DNA of 64,000 nt from Pseudomonas mandelii (GTDB taxonomy: Bacteria; Pseudomonadota; Gammaproteobacteria; Pseudomonadales; Pseudomonadaceae): assembly GCF_900106065.1 (NCBI RefSeq), contig NZ_LT629796.1, positions 1,524,001-1,588,000 on the forward strand, in the 5' to 3' direction. Made by a program: the position numbers and the translations under genes. Positions within the stretch are counted from its first letter, which is position 1. The number at the start of each line of letters is the position of its first letter. Below, in pieces: positions 46,299 to 54,494 of this stretch. The notes beneath the pieces were generated by a model. It did no database searches. It was not told the DNA's origin and saw only the letters and a program-made list of their open reading frames with translations.

Positions 46299-46388
46299 AT
46301 GTCCTTTAACAGCCTGTTGCGCAGTTTGCTCGCCGCTTATGCCTGTGGCGCCAGCGGCACCTACGAAACACCTGAACGCGAAGTTTAG
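46299..46388 (+). CDS. possible 29-residue small protein
   Basis: ATG at 46299 opens a frame for MSFNSLLRSLLAAYACGASG followed by TYETPEREV and TAG. A GGAG site (46287-46290) lies 8 bases upstream. The first half could be an amphipathic or short hydrophobic helix. No family is recognised. The ribosome site and the lack of any other feature between azurin and the LOG gene support it, but this is weak evidence. Confidence 0.35.
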   Translation: MSFNSLLRSLLAAYACGASGTYETPEREV

Positions 46389-46447
46389 ACCTTGGAGCGC
46401 CGCCCGCCTGCCTTTACTCTATGGCCATCCTGACCGTGGAGTAAGGC

Positions 46448-47035
46448 ATGTCTTTAGCGTCCGTTTGTGTATTTTGCGGTGCCAGCACCGGCACCAGTCC
46501 GGCTTATCGTGAAGCGGCTGTCGCCCTCGGGCGAGCACTGGCCGAGCGCAAGCTGACCCTGGTTTATGGCGGCGGTGCCGTCGGGCTGATGGGCATCGTC
46601 GCCGATGCGGCACTGGCGGCCGGCGGCGAAGTGATCGGAATCATTCCGCAAAGCCTCAAAGACAAGGAAATCGGCCACAGCGGCCTGACTCGTCTGGAAG
46701 TGGTCGACGGCATGCATGCGCGCAAGGCGCGAATGGCCGAGCTCAGCGATGCCTTCATCGCGCTGCCCGGAGGCCTGGGCACCCTGGAAGAATTGTTCGA
46801 AGTCTGGACCTGGGGCCAGCTCGGCTACCATGGCAAACCGCTCGGGTTGCTGGAAGTGAACGGTTTCTATAGCAAATTGACCGGTTTTCTTGATCATATC
46901 GTCGGCGAAGGCTTCGTTCGCGAAGCGCACCGTGACATGCTGCAAGTGAGCGAATCGCCGCAAACCCTGATCGATGCGCTGGACGCTTGGCAGCCGACAG
47001 TGGTGCCCAAATGGACAGAGCAAAAACCCAGCTAA
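46448..47035 (+). CDS. LOG-family protein (cytokinin riboside 5'-monophosphate phosphoribohydrolase type)
   Basis: The 195-residue Rossmann-like protein begins [20 protein letters not shown] and has [19 protein letters not shown]. The catalytic motif is [35 protein letters not shown] with the PGGxGTxxE signature. LOG enzymes release the base from nucleoside 5'-monophosphates. In bacteria the usual role may be nucleotide clean-up rather than cytokinin production, so the physiological substrate is not certain. Confidence 0.93.
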   Translation: MSLASVCVFCGASTGTSPAYREAAVALGRALAERKLTLVYGGGAVGLMGIVADAALAAGGEVIGIIPQSLKDKEIGHSGLTRLEVVDGMHARKARMAELSDAFIALPGGLGTLEELFEVWTWGQLGYHGKPLGLLEVNGFYSKLTGFLDHIVGEGFVREAHRDMLQVSESPQTLIDALDAWQPTVVPKWTEQKPS

Positions 47036-47103
47036 CGGCTCGGTCCCGATACAGGGCAGAATATGCGCCGCTCAACCTCACCTTCGACCCCAGAGGATCG
47101 CCC

Positions 47104-47292
47104 ATGGCTAAACCTAATTATTCCTTCGCCAAACGTCAGAGAGACTTGGCCAAGGAGCAGAAGAAAGAGGAAAAGCTTCAGCGCAAGAAAGCTACAGCTG
47201 AAGAAGAAGCAGCAGCACTGAACCCGGATGCCGAAGGCGAAGTGGCTACAGACGAAACTGAAGCACCGAAAGATCAGGCGCCCGACGCCTGA
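47104..47292 (+). CDS. small lysine/glutamate-rich protein
   Basis: This 62-residue protein (MAKPNYSFAKRQRDLAKEQK at its start) is basic at the N-terminus and acidic at the C-terminus (TDETEAPKDQAPDA), with no cysteine and no membrane segment. A GAGGATC site lies just upstream of the ATG at 47104. The longer open frame from 46987 overlaps the LOG gene and is not needed. Similar short proteins are widespread hypotheticals in Pseudomonas; the role is unknown. Confidence 0.75.
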   Translation: MAKPNYSFAKRQRDLAKEQKKEEKLQRKKATAEEEAAALNPDAEGEVATDETEAPKDQAPDA

Positions 47293-47339
47293 GACCCTCA
47301 GGGCCCGATGATCTGATCAGGCCCACCGGATCTGTGTCC

Positions 47340-47365
47340 AGGGTCAGCAGTTCCTTGCTGACCCT
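47340..47365. terminator. 10-bp perfect hairpin after the small gene
   Basis: AGGGTCAGCA (47340-47349) pairs with TGCTGACCCT (47356-47365) around a 6-base loop, between convergent genes. It lacks a T tract, so a terminator role is only suggested by position. Confidence 0.45.
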
Positions 47366-47427
47366 CACAGGCCAACCTGAAACACCCCATCCCGAACTGA
47401 CTTACACCGCTCCTACAGGGGATTTTG

Positions 47428-48318
47428 TTAGTCCAGGGGCATCACGGTGACGCGGACCTCGGGGTCGTGATTGCCGCCCCCCAGAATCACCCCACGCAAC
47501 GGCGACACATCGGAAAAATCCCGTCCCCAGGCCAGGGTGATGTGCTCCAGCGCCGGTTGCACATTGTTGGTCGGATCAAAATCCACCCAGCCCAGCACCG
47601 GGCAAAACACCGAAACCCAGGCATGCGAGGCATCGGCACCGATCAGTCGTGGCTGGCCGGGCGGTGGCTGGGTCAGCAGGTAGCCGCTGATGTAACGCGC
47701 CGCCAGTCCACGGGAACGCACGCAAGCGAGCATCAGGTGCGCGAAGTCCTGACAGACCCCGCGCCGACGCTCCAGCACCTCCACCAGCGGCGTTGCCACT
47801 TGAGTCGCCTCGGCGTCGAAGGTGAATTCGCTGAAAATCTTCTCCATCAACGCCTGGACGCCCAGCAACAAAGGCTGTCCCGGTGGAAAACAGCTTTCCG
47901 AGAATTCGACAAAGTTGCGCTTCAGATGCACATAGGGCGATTCAAACCGGTAACGGCACGCTTCCAGTAAATCTGTAGAAAGCGGCTGACTGCTATAGGT
48001 CAGCGCATTGCGGGTTTCTTCCCACGCGGGGGATTGATTGAAATCCAGCGTTGGCCGGGCCAGCACCTCGACCGTAAGCCGGGCGTTGACCAGCAATTCA
48101 TCATGCGGCCGCTCAAACGCCAACCGGGTGAGCGGATTGCCAAATACATCCAGCTCATCCCGGCGCGAGGTCGGGTCGGGACTGATCTGCAAGTGTTGTT
48201 CAGAGCAACGCTGCCAGGCACAGACACGTGGCCACAGGTGCGCGAGTTGCTGGGCCAGGGACACCGGGCTGTCGTAGTGATAATGGGTGTCGTGGAGAAT
48301 CTGGTAACGGGCGCTCAT
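47428..48318 (-). CDS. transglutaminase-like cysteine peptidase-fold protein
   Basis: The 296-residue protein has the bacterial transglutaminase-like N-terminal region (YQILHDTHYHYDSPVSLAQQLAHLWPR) and a core with the Cys-His-Asp triad in GVCQDFAHLMLACVRSRGLAARYISGYL, ADASHAWVSVF and WVDFDPTNN. Its start overlaps the stop of the upstream ATP-grasp/alpha-E gene by one base. Such genes occur with ATP-grasp and alpha-E proteins in a predicted peptide-synthesis or protein-tagging system. The substrate is unknown. Confidence 0.9.
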   Translation of the reverse strand: MSARYQILHDTHYHYDSPVSLAQQLAHLWPRVCAWQRCSEQHLQISPDPTSRRDELDVFGNPLTRLAFERPHDELLVNARLTVEVLARPTLDFNQSPAWEETRNALTYSSQPLSTDLLEACRYRFESPYVHLKRNFVEFSESCFPPGQPLLLGVQALMEKIFSEFTFDAEATQVATPLVEVLERRRGVCQDFAHLMLACVRSRGLAARYISGYLLTQPPPGQPRLIGADASHAWVSVFCPVLGWVDFDPTNNVQPALEHITLAWGRDFSDVSPLRGVILGGGNHDPEVRVTVMPLD

Positions 48319-50825
48319 CAGACGGACACCGTGCGCTGGCTGACATCATCGACATGGGCGAAATGGCGCAAGGCCAGACGATCCGACACTTGCCCGCTGG
48401 CATCGGCGATCTCTTGCAGCAAATCGGCCAGACCGTTGATGGCGGCGCGAACGCTGGCTTCGCCGAACAGCGAGTTCTCCAGACAGCCCAGATCGAACCG
48501 CGCCAGGCGCTCCACCAGTTGCGGCAGACCGGCTTCGCGAGGCACGCCAAAATCATCGTTCAAGCGTTTCAGGGTGCGGGTCACCAGTTTTAACTGGAAC
48601 AGCACCGCATGAGGGTTTTGCTCGTCGAGTAGCAAAAGATCGAGCACCGGAATCAACTGCGCCACCGCCAGGTACCGCGAGCGGTATGTGATGCTGCTGT
48701 TGCCCAGTTCCAGCAGCCATTCCAGCCCAGCCTGATCGAAGGCACCGGCACCGCGCAGAAACGCCGCCAGGCTGGCGCTGAGAAATTGCAGACGCTCGAT
48801 CCGCCGACCGATCATCAGAAAACGCCAGCCTTCATCCCGGGTCATGTCGTCCAGGGCAAAACCGGACAGTGCCGCCAGGGACATCACCAGCCGGTTGAGG
48901 AAATCCAGTAACTCACCGAAATCCGGCTCTTCGGTTTCCAGCTCCATGGCTTCGCGCTGCAATTCCACCAGCGCCTGCCAGTTTTCCCGCGAGAGCTTGC
49001 CGCGCACTTGCGAGGCGGCCCACTGCAAGCGCTGCAAATTGGAGCGCAGGCTGAAGGGCCAATCATCGCCGAGTAACGCCGCCAACAACCGCTCGGGCAA
49101 CTCACCTTCGTCTGGCAACAGATTGAGACGCTCGCCGAGGTCGACCGCCGCTTCCAGGGCCTGCGGGTCATCGCCATCGACGTAGCGCGCCAGCATGATC
49201 CGCAGCAATCGCGCGCTGTCATCACAGCGTTCGCAATAGCGGCCAAACCAGAACAGGTTCTCGACCACCCGCGACGGCAGGTACGGATCGCGCCGAACCA
49301 GATCATGCACACCGATCGTGCGCTGGGTTTTCCATTGCTCGCCGCTCGGCGGACGATCCCCCAATACCCAGGTGTCCTTACTCGCACCGCCGCGCTGCAT
49401 CGACACCACTTCCGCATCCGCTTCGGCGGCCACCCGGGTCAATCCGCCCGGCAACACCCGATAACCGTCTTGACTGGCCACCGCATACATACGCATCCCA
49501 ATGGCTCGCGGTTGCAGCTGACCGTCTTCGGCCTGCCAGATCGGTGCCTGGGACAATTGCGCCAGCTCTTGCGCAACATACGCATAAGGCCGCGCCTGCA
49601 TGCGCTCAGCCAAGGCTTGACGCTGTTTTTCACTCAAATCGCGGCCAAATACAGGGGCGAAGCTTTGCGACGGGAAGGCGGGTTTGATCAGCAACTCCGG
49701 CAGTTTCTCCAGCGCCTGGGCCAGCACCGGCGCTTCGCCACACCACCACGTCGCAATGGACGGAAGGATCAGTTCTTCGCCGAACAGGAATTGATTGATC
49801 TTCGGCAAAAAGCCGAGCAACCCCGGCGACTCGAGTACTCCGCTGCCGAGGGCATTGGCCACCAGCACGCGCCCCTGCCGCACGGCTTCGAGCAAGCCCG
49901 GCACACCGAGTGCCGAGTCGGTACGCAGTTCCAGCGGATCGCAGAAGTCATCGTCGAGCCGACGCATGATCGCGTGAACCCGACGCAGGCCACTGAGGGT
50001 CTTCAGGTAGACCGTGGCATCGCGCACCGTGAGGTCGCCGCCTTCCACCAGTGGATAACCGAGCTGGCGCGCCAGATAGAGATGTTCGAAATAGCTTTCG
50101 TTGAAACGTCCCGGCGTCAGCAGCACGATCAGTGGCGCGTCTTCATCGTTTGGCGCCTGGCGGACGAGGGTTTCCTGGAGCGTGCGGAAGAACCCGGCCA
50201 GGTGCTGCACCTTCAGGTCGCGATACAACTCGGGAAAGGCTCGGGAAACGATGGTGCGGTTTTCCAGCGCATAACCGGCACCGGAAGGCGCTTGAGTCCG
50301 GTCCGCCGTCACCCACCAACGACCGTCCGGCGTGCGCGCCAGATCCACGGCGTACAAATGCAGAAAAGCCCCGTCCGGCGGCGTAATGCCCTGACAGGGC
50401 CAGAGGAAATTGTTGTGACCGAATACCAGTTCCGCCGGCAGCAGCCCTTCGGCAATCAATCGCTGCGGGCCGTAAAGGTCTGCCAGCACGGCGTTCAACA
50501 GCCGAGCTCGCTGGGCAATCCCGGCCGATAACTGCTGCCACTCATCTGCCGCAATCACATGCGGCAGCAGGTCAAGCTCCCACGGCCGATCCGCGCCCTT
50601 GGGGTCGGCGTAGACGTTGTAGGTCACGCCGTTTTCCTGGATCTGCCGGGTCAACAAAGCCTGACGCTGCACCAATTGCGCTGGTGTGCTGCGTTGCAAT
50701 TGGTCGAACAACCGGCGCCAGTGCGGGCGCACGGCGCCGCTGTCGTCGAGCAGTTCGTGATAAGTGCCCGCCGTCAGCGGGTAGCGGTCAAGCAGGTCAG
50801 GCATGGAAAGCTCGGCAGACAGCAA
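48318..50825 (-). CDS. circularly permuted ATP-grasp protein fused to an alpha-E domain
   Basis: The 835-residue protein joins two modules. Residues 1 to about 500 are a circularly permuted ATP-grasp ligase (COG2308 type): QENGVTYNVYADPKGADRPWELDLLPHVI, FLHLYAVDLARTPDGRWWVTADRTQAPSGAGYALENR, and VLLTPGRFNESYFEHLYLARQLGYPLVEGGDL. Residues ~510-835 are an all-helical alpha-E domain (COG2307: DPYLPSRVVENLFWFGRYCERCDDSARLLR). Separate genes in many bacteria encode these two. ATP-grasp members form amide bonds between acids and amines, so a peptide ligase role is inferred. It is translationally coupled to the transglutaminase gene downstream. Confidence 0.9.
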   Translation of the reverse strand: MLSAELSMPDLLDRYPLTAGTYHELLDDSGAVRPHWRRLFDQLQRSTPAQLVQRQALLTRQIQENGVTYNVYADPKGADRPWELDLLPHVIAADEWQQLSAGIAQRARLLNAVLADLYGPQRLIAEGLLPAELVFGHNNFLWPCQGITPPDGAFLHLYAVDLARTPDGRWWVTADRTQAPSGAGYALENRTIVSRAFPELYRDLKVQHLAGFFRTLQETLVRQAPNDEDAPLIVLLTPGRFNESYFEHLYLARQLGYPLVEGGDLTVRDATVYLKTLSGLRRVHAIMRRLDDDFCDPLELRTDSALGVPGLLEAVRQGRVLVANALGSGVLESPGLLGFLPKINQFLFGEELILPSIATWWCGEAPVLAQALEKLPELLIKPAFPSQSFAPVFGRDLSEKQRQALAERMQARPYAYVAQELAQLSQAPIWQAEDGQLQPRAIGMRMYAVASQDGYRVLPGGLTRVAAEADAEVVSMQRGGASKDTWVLGDRPPSGEQWKTQRTIGVHDLVRRDPYLPSRVVENLFWFGRYCERCDDSARLLRIMLARYVDGDDPQALEAAVDLGERLNLLPDEGELPERLLAALLGDDWPFSLRSNLQRLQWAASQVRGKLSRENWQALVELQREAMELETEEPDFGELLDFLNRLVMSLAALSGFALDDMTRDEGWRFLMIGRRIERLQFLSASLAAFLRGAGAFDQAGLEWLLELGNSSITYRSRYLAVAQLIPVLDLLLLDEQNPHAVLFQLKLVTRTLKRLNDDFGVPREAGLPQLVERLARFDLGCLENSLFGEASVRAAINGLADLLQEIADASGQVSDRLALRHFAHVDDVSQRTVSV

Positions 50826-50892
50826 AGAACGCTCAGACTAACGCAGGCTCATGACGCCCGGATAGACGAAAAATCCGAGCGTCGTGTACGGT

Positions 50893-53800
50893 TTAGAAAC
50901 GTCGTAAATCGAGCGTCATCGGCAGCTCGTCATTAATTTCCAGAATCGGTATCGGAAGTTTCCCCGGGCTGTGTCCGATGCGGAAGAAACGCGCCATCCG
51001 TCGGCTCTCGGCCTCATTGGCATTCACCGGCAAGCTGTCGTAATTACGCCCGCCCGGATGGGCGACGTGGTATTGACAGCCCCCCAGCGAACGCTGCATC
51101 CAGGTGTCGAGCAGGTCGAACACCAACGGCGCGTGGACCGGGATGGTCGGTTGCAGACAGTTGGCCGGTTGCCAGGCGCGGAAACGCACGCCGGCAACGA
51201 ACTCGCCGACGCGGCCGGTCGGCTGCAACGGCACAGGAACGCCATTGCACGTCAGCAAATAACGCTGCGGTGCCAGACCGGTGAGCTTCACCTGCAAGCG
51301 TTCCAGCGACGAATCCACGTAGCGCACCGTGCCGCCGACCGCGCCCTCCTCACCCAGTACATGCCAAGGCTCCAGCGCCTGACGCACTTCCAGTTCGATG
51401 CCACTGACCGCGTAATCGCCAACCTTGGGAAAACGAAATTCCAGATGCGCGGCGAACCACTCTGCGCGCACGGGATAACCGGCGGCATTGAGATCGACGA
51501 TCACATCGGCGAAATCCTGCTCGATAAAGTGCGGTAGCAGGAACCGGTCATGCAGCTCAGTGCCCCAGCGCGCCAGTTTCGGCGGCGCATACGGCTCGCG
51601 CCAGAACCGCGCCACCAGCGCCCGCAGCAGCAACTGTTGCGCCAGGCTCATGCGCGCATGCGGTGGCATTTCAAAGGCGCGCAACTCAAGCAATCCAAGC
51701 CGACCCGTCGCGCCATCCGGCGAATAGAGCTTGTCGATGCAGAACTCGGCGCGGTGCGTATTGCCGGTCACGTCGATCAGCAAGTTGCGCAGCAACCGGT
51801 CGACCAGCCACGGCGCACACTCCTCGCCCGGCTCCGGCATCTGGGCGAAGGCGATTTCCAGTTCGTACAAGGCATCGTTGCGTGCTTCATCGACACGCGG
51901 CGCCTGGGACGTCGGGCCGATGAACAAGCCGGAAAACAGGTAGGACAAGGACGGGTGGTTATGCCAGTAACTGATCAGGCTGCGCAGCAGGTCGGGACGG
52001 CGCAGAAACGGTGAGTCAGCCGGCGTCGCACCACCCAGGACGAAATGGTTGCCGCCGCCGGTGCCGGTGTGCCGGCCGTCGATCATGAATTTCTCGGTGG
52101 TCAGTCGGGTCTGGCGCGCTTCTTCGTAGAGGAACTCGGTGCGCTCGACCAGCTCATCCCACGTGGCGGACGGCTGCACATTGACCTCAATCACGCCCGG
52201 GTCAGGGGTGATACGGAAGTTGCTCAAGCGCGGATCGCTCGGCGGCTCGTAGCCTTCCAGCAGCACCGGGCAATGCAGTTCCTGCGCCGTGGCCTCGATC
52301 GCGGTGACCAGTTCCAGATAATCCTCGACCCGCTCCAGCGGCGGCATGAACAGGTACAACCGACCTTCCCGTGCCTCGGCGCAGAATGCGGTGCGGGTCA
52401 GCCAGTCGGCGGATTCATCGACTTTCAGTTCCCGCTCGACCGGTTCGGCCGGTGCTCCCGGACTGTTCAACTGCTGAGTGTCTGGTAGCGAGGGGAATGC
52501 CTGATTCGGATCGTTAGGATGGATGAACGGATACTCCGCCGCTTTTACCCATGGCTGCGAGCCTAACGGAAGCCGATAGCCCAGCGGTGAATCACCGGGC
52601 ACCAGTCGGCAGTGCTCGTCACGCAGGTACCAGCGACCGCTCTGCCATTGATCACCCTTGGCGGTGCGCGCCAGCGGCAGGACCTGACCGATCACCTTGT
52701 CCAGGCCCTGGCTGAAGACTTTACGCAGGCGGGCCCGCTCCAGCGGTTCTTCAAGACGCGAGTCTTCGGCGCTGACGTTCAGCGGCAACGTGCCTTCGCG
52801 CCAGAGGTAATAGAAATTGTCTTCGTAGGCGGGGAAAACAAAGCGTGTCGGAATTTTCAGGCGTTCGGCGACACTCGACAGAAAACGCCCGGCCAGTTCG
52901 CCATCGGCGCCGTAGTCTTCCTGCTCATCGGCAATCAGTGCGCTGTTGTGCCAGATCGGCACGCCATCGCGCCGCCAGTAGCAGTTCAGCGACCAGCGTG
53001 GCAGTTGTTCGCCGGGATACCACTTGCCCTGACCGAAATGCACCAGGCCTTTGGGCGCGTAGTGTTTGCGCATGCGCTGGAACAGCTCGGCGGACAGCCG
53101 ACGCTTGTCCGGGCCAAGTGCGGCGGTGTTCCACTCGGCGCCGTCCGGATCGTCAATGGAAACAAACGTCGGCTCGCCGCCCATGGTCAGGCGCACGTCA
53201 CCCTCCAGCAGGTCGGCATCGATCTGCCGCCCCAGCGCCTGGATCGCCAACCACTGATCTTCGGTGTAGGGCTTTGTTACTCGCGGCGCTTCCCAGATCC
53301 GCTCCACGGACATTTCGTGGGTGAACTCGCACTCGCACGGTTCCACCAGGCCACTGATCGGTGCTGCAGAGCCCGGATCGGGGCTGCACGCCAACGGAAT
53401 GTGCCCTTCACCGGCAAACAGCCCTGACGTCGCGTCCAGGCCGATCCAGCCGGCGCCAGGCAAATAGACCTCGCACCAGGCGTGCAAGTCGGTGAAGTCC
53501 ACTTCCGTGCCCGAGGGACCGTCGAGGCTTTTGACGTCGGCGGTCAGCTGGATCAGATAACCAGAGACGAAACGCGCCGCCAGCCCGAGGTTACGCAGCA
53601 ACTGCACCAGCAACCACGCCGAGTCACGGCAGGAACCGGACGCATGTTCAAGGGTGTGCTCGGGGGTTTGCACCCCCGGCTCCATGCGGATCAGGTAGCC
53701 GATGTCTTCGCTCAGGCGCTGATTGAGCGCCACGAGGAAGTCGACGCTCGGCAGCGGCGTGCGGTCGATGCCGTCCAGATAGGCCTTGAACTTCGGCGTC

Positions 53801-54168
53801 AGGGGCAAAGTTTCCAGGTACGGCGCCAGTTCCTTGCGCTCATCCGAGGCGTAGGTGAACGGGATCTTTTCCGCGTAGGGCTCAAGGAAGAAGTCGAACG
53901 GATTGAACACCGCCATCTCCGCCAGCAGATCGACCTCGATGCGCAGCTCAGCGGTTTTCTCCGGGAACACCAACCGCGCCAGGTAATTGCCCTGGGGGTC
54001 CTGCTGCCAGTTGATGAAATGCTGCTCGGGGGAAACTTTCAGCGCATAGGACAGAATCCGCGTGCGACTGTGGGCGGCCGGGCGCAGGCGAACGATCTGC
54101 GGACCGAGCTCGACGGCGCGGTCGTAGCGGTAATGCGTGACGTGGTGCAATGCGACATGAATCGACAC
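50893..54168 (-). CDS. large transglutaminase-like/DUF2126 protein
   Basis: The 1091-residue protein starts at a GTG (54168) with a strong AGGAGG site 8 bases upstream; the open frame to 54312 lacks one. The N-terminal ~290 residues are a transglutaminase-like domain: SIHVALHHVTHYRYDRAVELGPQIVRLRP, SGSCRDSAWLLVQLLRNLGLAARFVSGYL, and LHAWCEVYLPGAGWIGLDATSGL, giving Cys-His-Asp. The remaining ~800 residues are the DUF2126 (COG4196) domain with LTMGGEPTFVSIDDPDG and FMIDGRHTGTGGGNHFVLGG. It lies 67 bases upstream of the ATP-grasp gene and belongs to the same operon. The function is inferred to be peptide ligation or cleavage; it is not proven. Confidence 0.88.
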   Translation of the reverse strand: MSIHVALHHVTHYRYDRAVELGPQIVRLRPAAHSRTRILSYALKVSPEQHFINWQQDPQGNYLARLVFPEKTAELRIEVDLLAEMAVFNPFDFFLEPYAEKIPFTYASDERKELAPYLETLPLTPKFKAYLDGIDRTPLPSVDFLVALNQRLSEDIGYLIRMEPGVQTPEHTLEHASGSCRDSAWLLVQLLRNLGLAARFVSGYLIQLTADVKSLDGPSGTEVDFTDLHAWCEVYLPGAGWIGLDATSGLFAGEGHIPLACSPDPGSAAPISGLVEPCECEFTHEMSVERIWEAPRVTKPYTEDQWLAIQALGRQIDADLLEGDVRLTMGGEPTFVSIDDPDGAEWNTAALGPDKRRLSAELFQRMRKHYAPKGLVHFGQGKWYPGEQLPRWSLNCYWRRDGVPIWHNSALIADEQEDYGADGELAGRFLSSVAERLKIPTRFVFPAYEDNFYYLWREGTLPLNVSAEDSRLEEPLERARLRKVFSQGLDKVIGQVLPLARTAKGDQWQSGRWYLRDEHCRLVPGDSPLGYRLPLGSQPWVKAAEYPFIHPNDPNQAFPSLPDTQQLNSPGAPAEPVERELKVDESADWLTRTAFCAEAREGRLYLFMPPLERVEDYLELVTAIEATAQELHCPVLLEGYEPPSDPRLSNFRITPDPGVIEVNVQPSATWDELVERTEFLYEEARQTRLTTEKFMIDGRHTGTGGGNHFVLGGATPADSPFLRRPDLLRSLISYWHNHPSLSYLFSGLFIGPTSQAPRVDEARNDALYELEIAFAQMPEPGEECAPWLVDRLLRNLLIDVTGNTHRAEFCIDKLYSPDGATGRLGLLELRAFEMPPHARMSLAQQLLLRALVARFWREPYAPPKLARWGTELHDRFLLPHFIEQDFADVIVDLNAAGYPVRAEWFAAHLEFRFPKVGDYAVSGIELEVRQALEPWHVLGEEGAVGGTVRYVDSSLERLQVKLTGLAPQRYLLTCNGVPVPLQPTGRVGEFVAGVRFRAWQPANCLQPTIPVHAPLVFDLLDTWMQRSLGGCQYHVAHPGGRNYDSLPVNANEAESRRMARFFRIGHSPGKLPIPILEINDELPMTLDLRRF

Positions 54169-54334
54169 GGCGTGCCTCCTGCGAGCCTTAAGCGTATTGG
54201 GAAAGCGCGCAAGACTTATGCCATCCAGCAGCGCTGGCGCTTTCTTCGATTGCTTGAGGCAGTACAGCACCAAAATCGGGCGATGCGGGAAATTGGTTTG
54301 AGAGGATTGCACGCAAATGTGGCGAGATACCTAC

Positions 54335-54436
54335 GATCGTTCCCACGCTCTGCGTAGGAATGCAGTCCGTGACGCTCCGCGTCACTGGACGCGGAGCGTC
54401 CCTTGAGGCATTACCACGCAGAGCGCGGGAACGATC
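54335..54436. repeat. long nested palindrome of a third repeat family
   Basis: GATCGTTCCCACGCTCTGCGT (54335-54355) pairs with ACGCAGAGCGCGGGAACGATC (54416-54436). An inner palindrome GACGCTCCGCGTC and GACGCGGAGCGTC sits between the arms. The outer arm matches the hairpin at 12455-12486. Together with the next terminator it fills most of the 326-base gap 54169-54494. Confidence 0.88.
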
Positions 54437-54446
54437 AGCAGACAAT

Positions 54447-54476
54447 AAAAAACGCCAACCCGAAGGTTGGCGTTCT
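54447..54476 (-). terminator. Rho-independent terminator of the ygiQ gene
   Basis: On the minus strand AACGCCAACC and GGTTGGCGTT form a perfect 10-bp stem with a TTCG loop, followed by a run of T. It lies about 20 bases after the ygiQ stop. Confidence 0.88.
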
Positions 54477-54494
54477 GTTATCAGCGGTCAGCGT

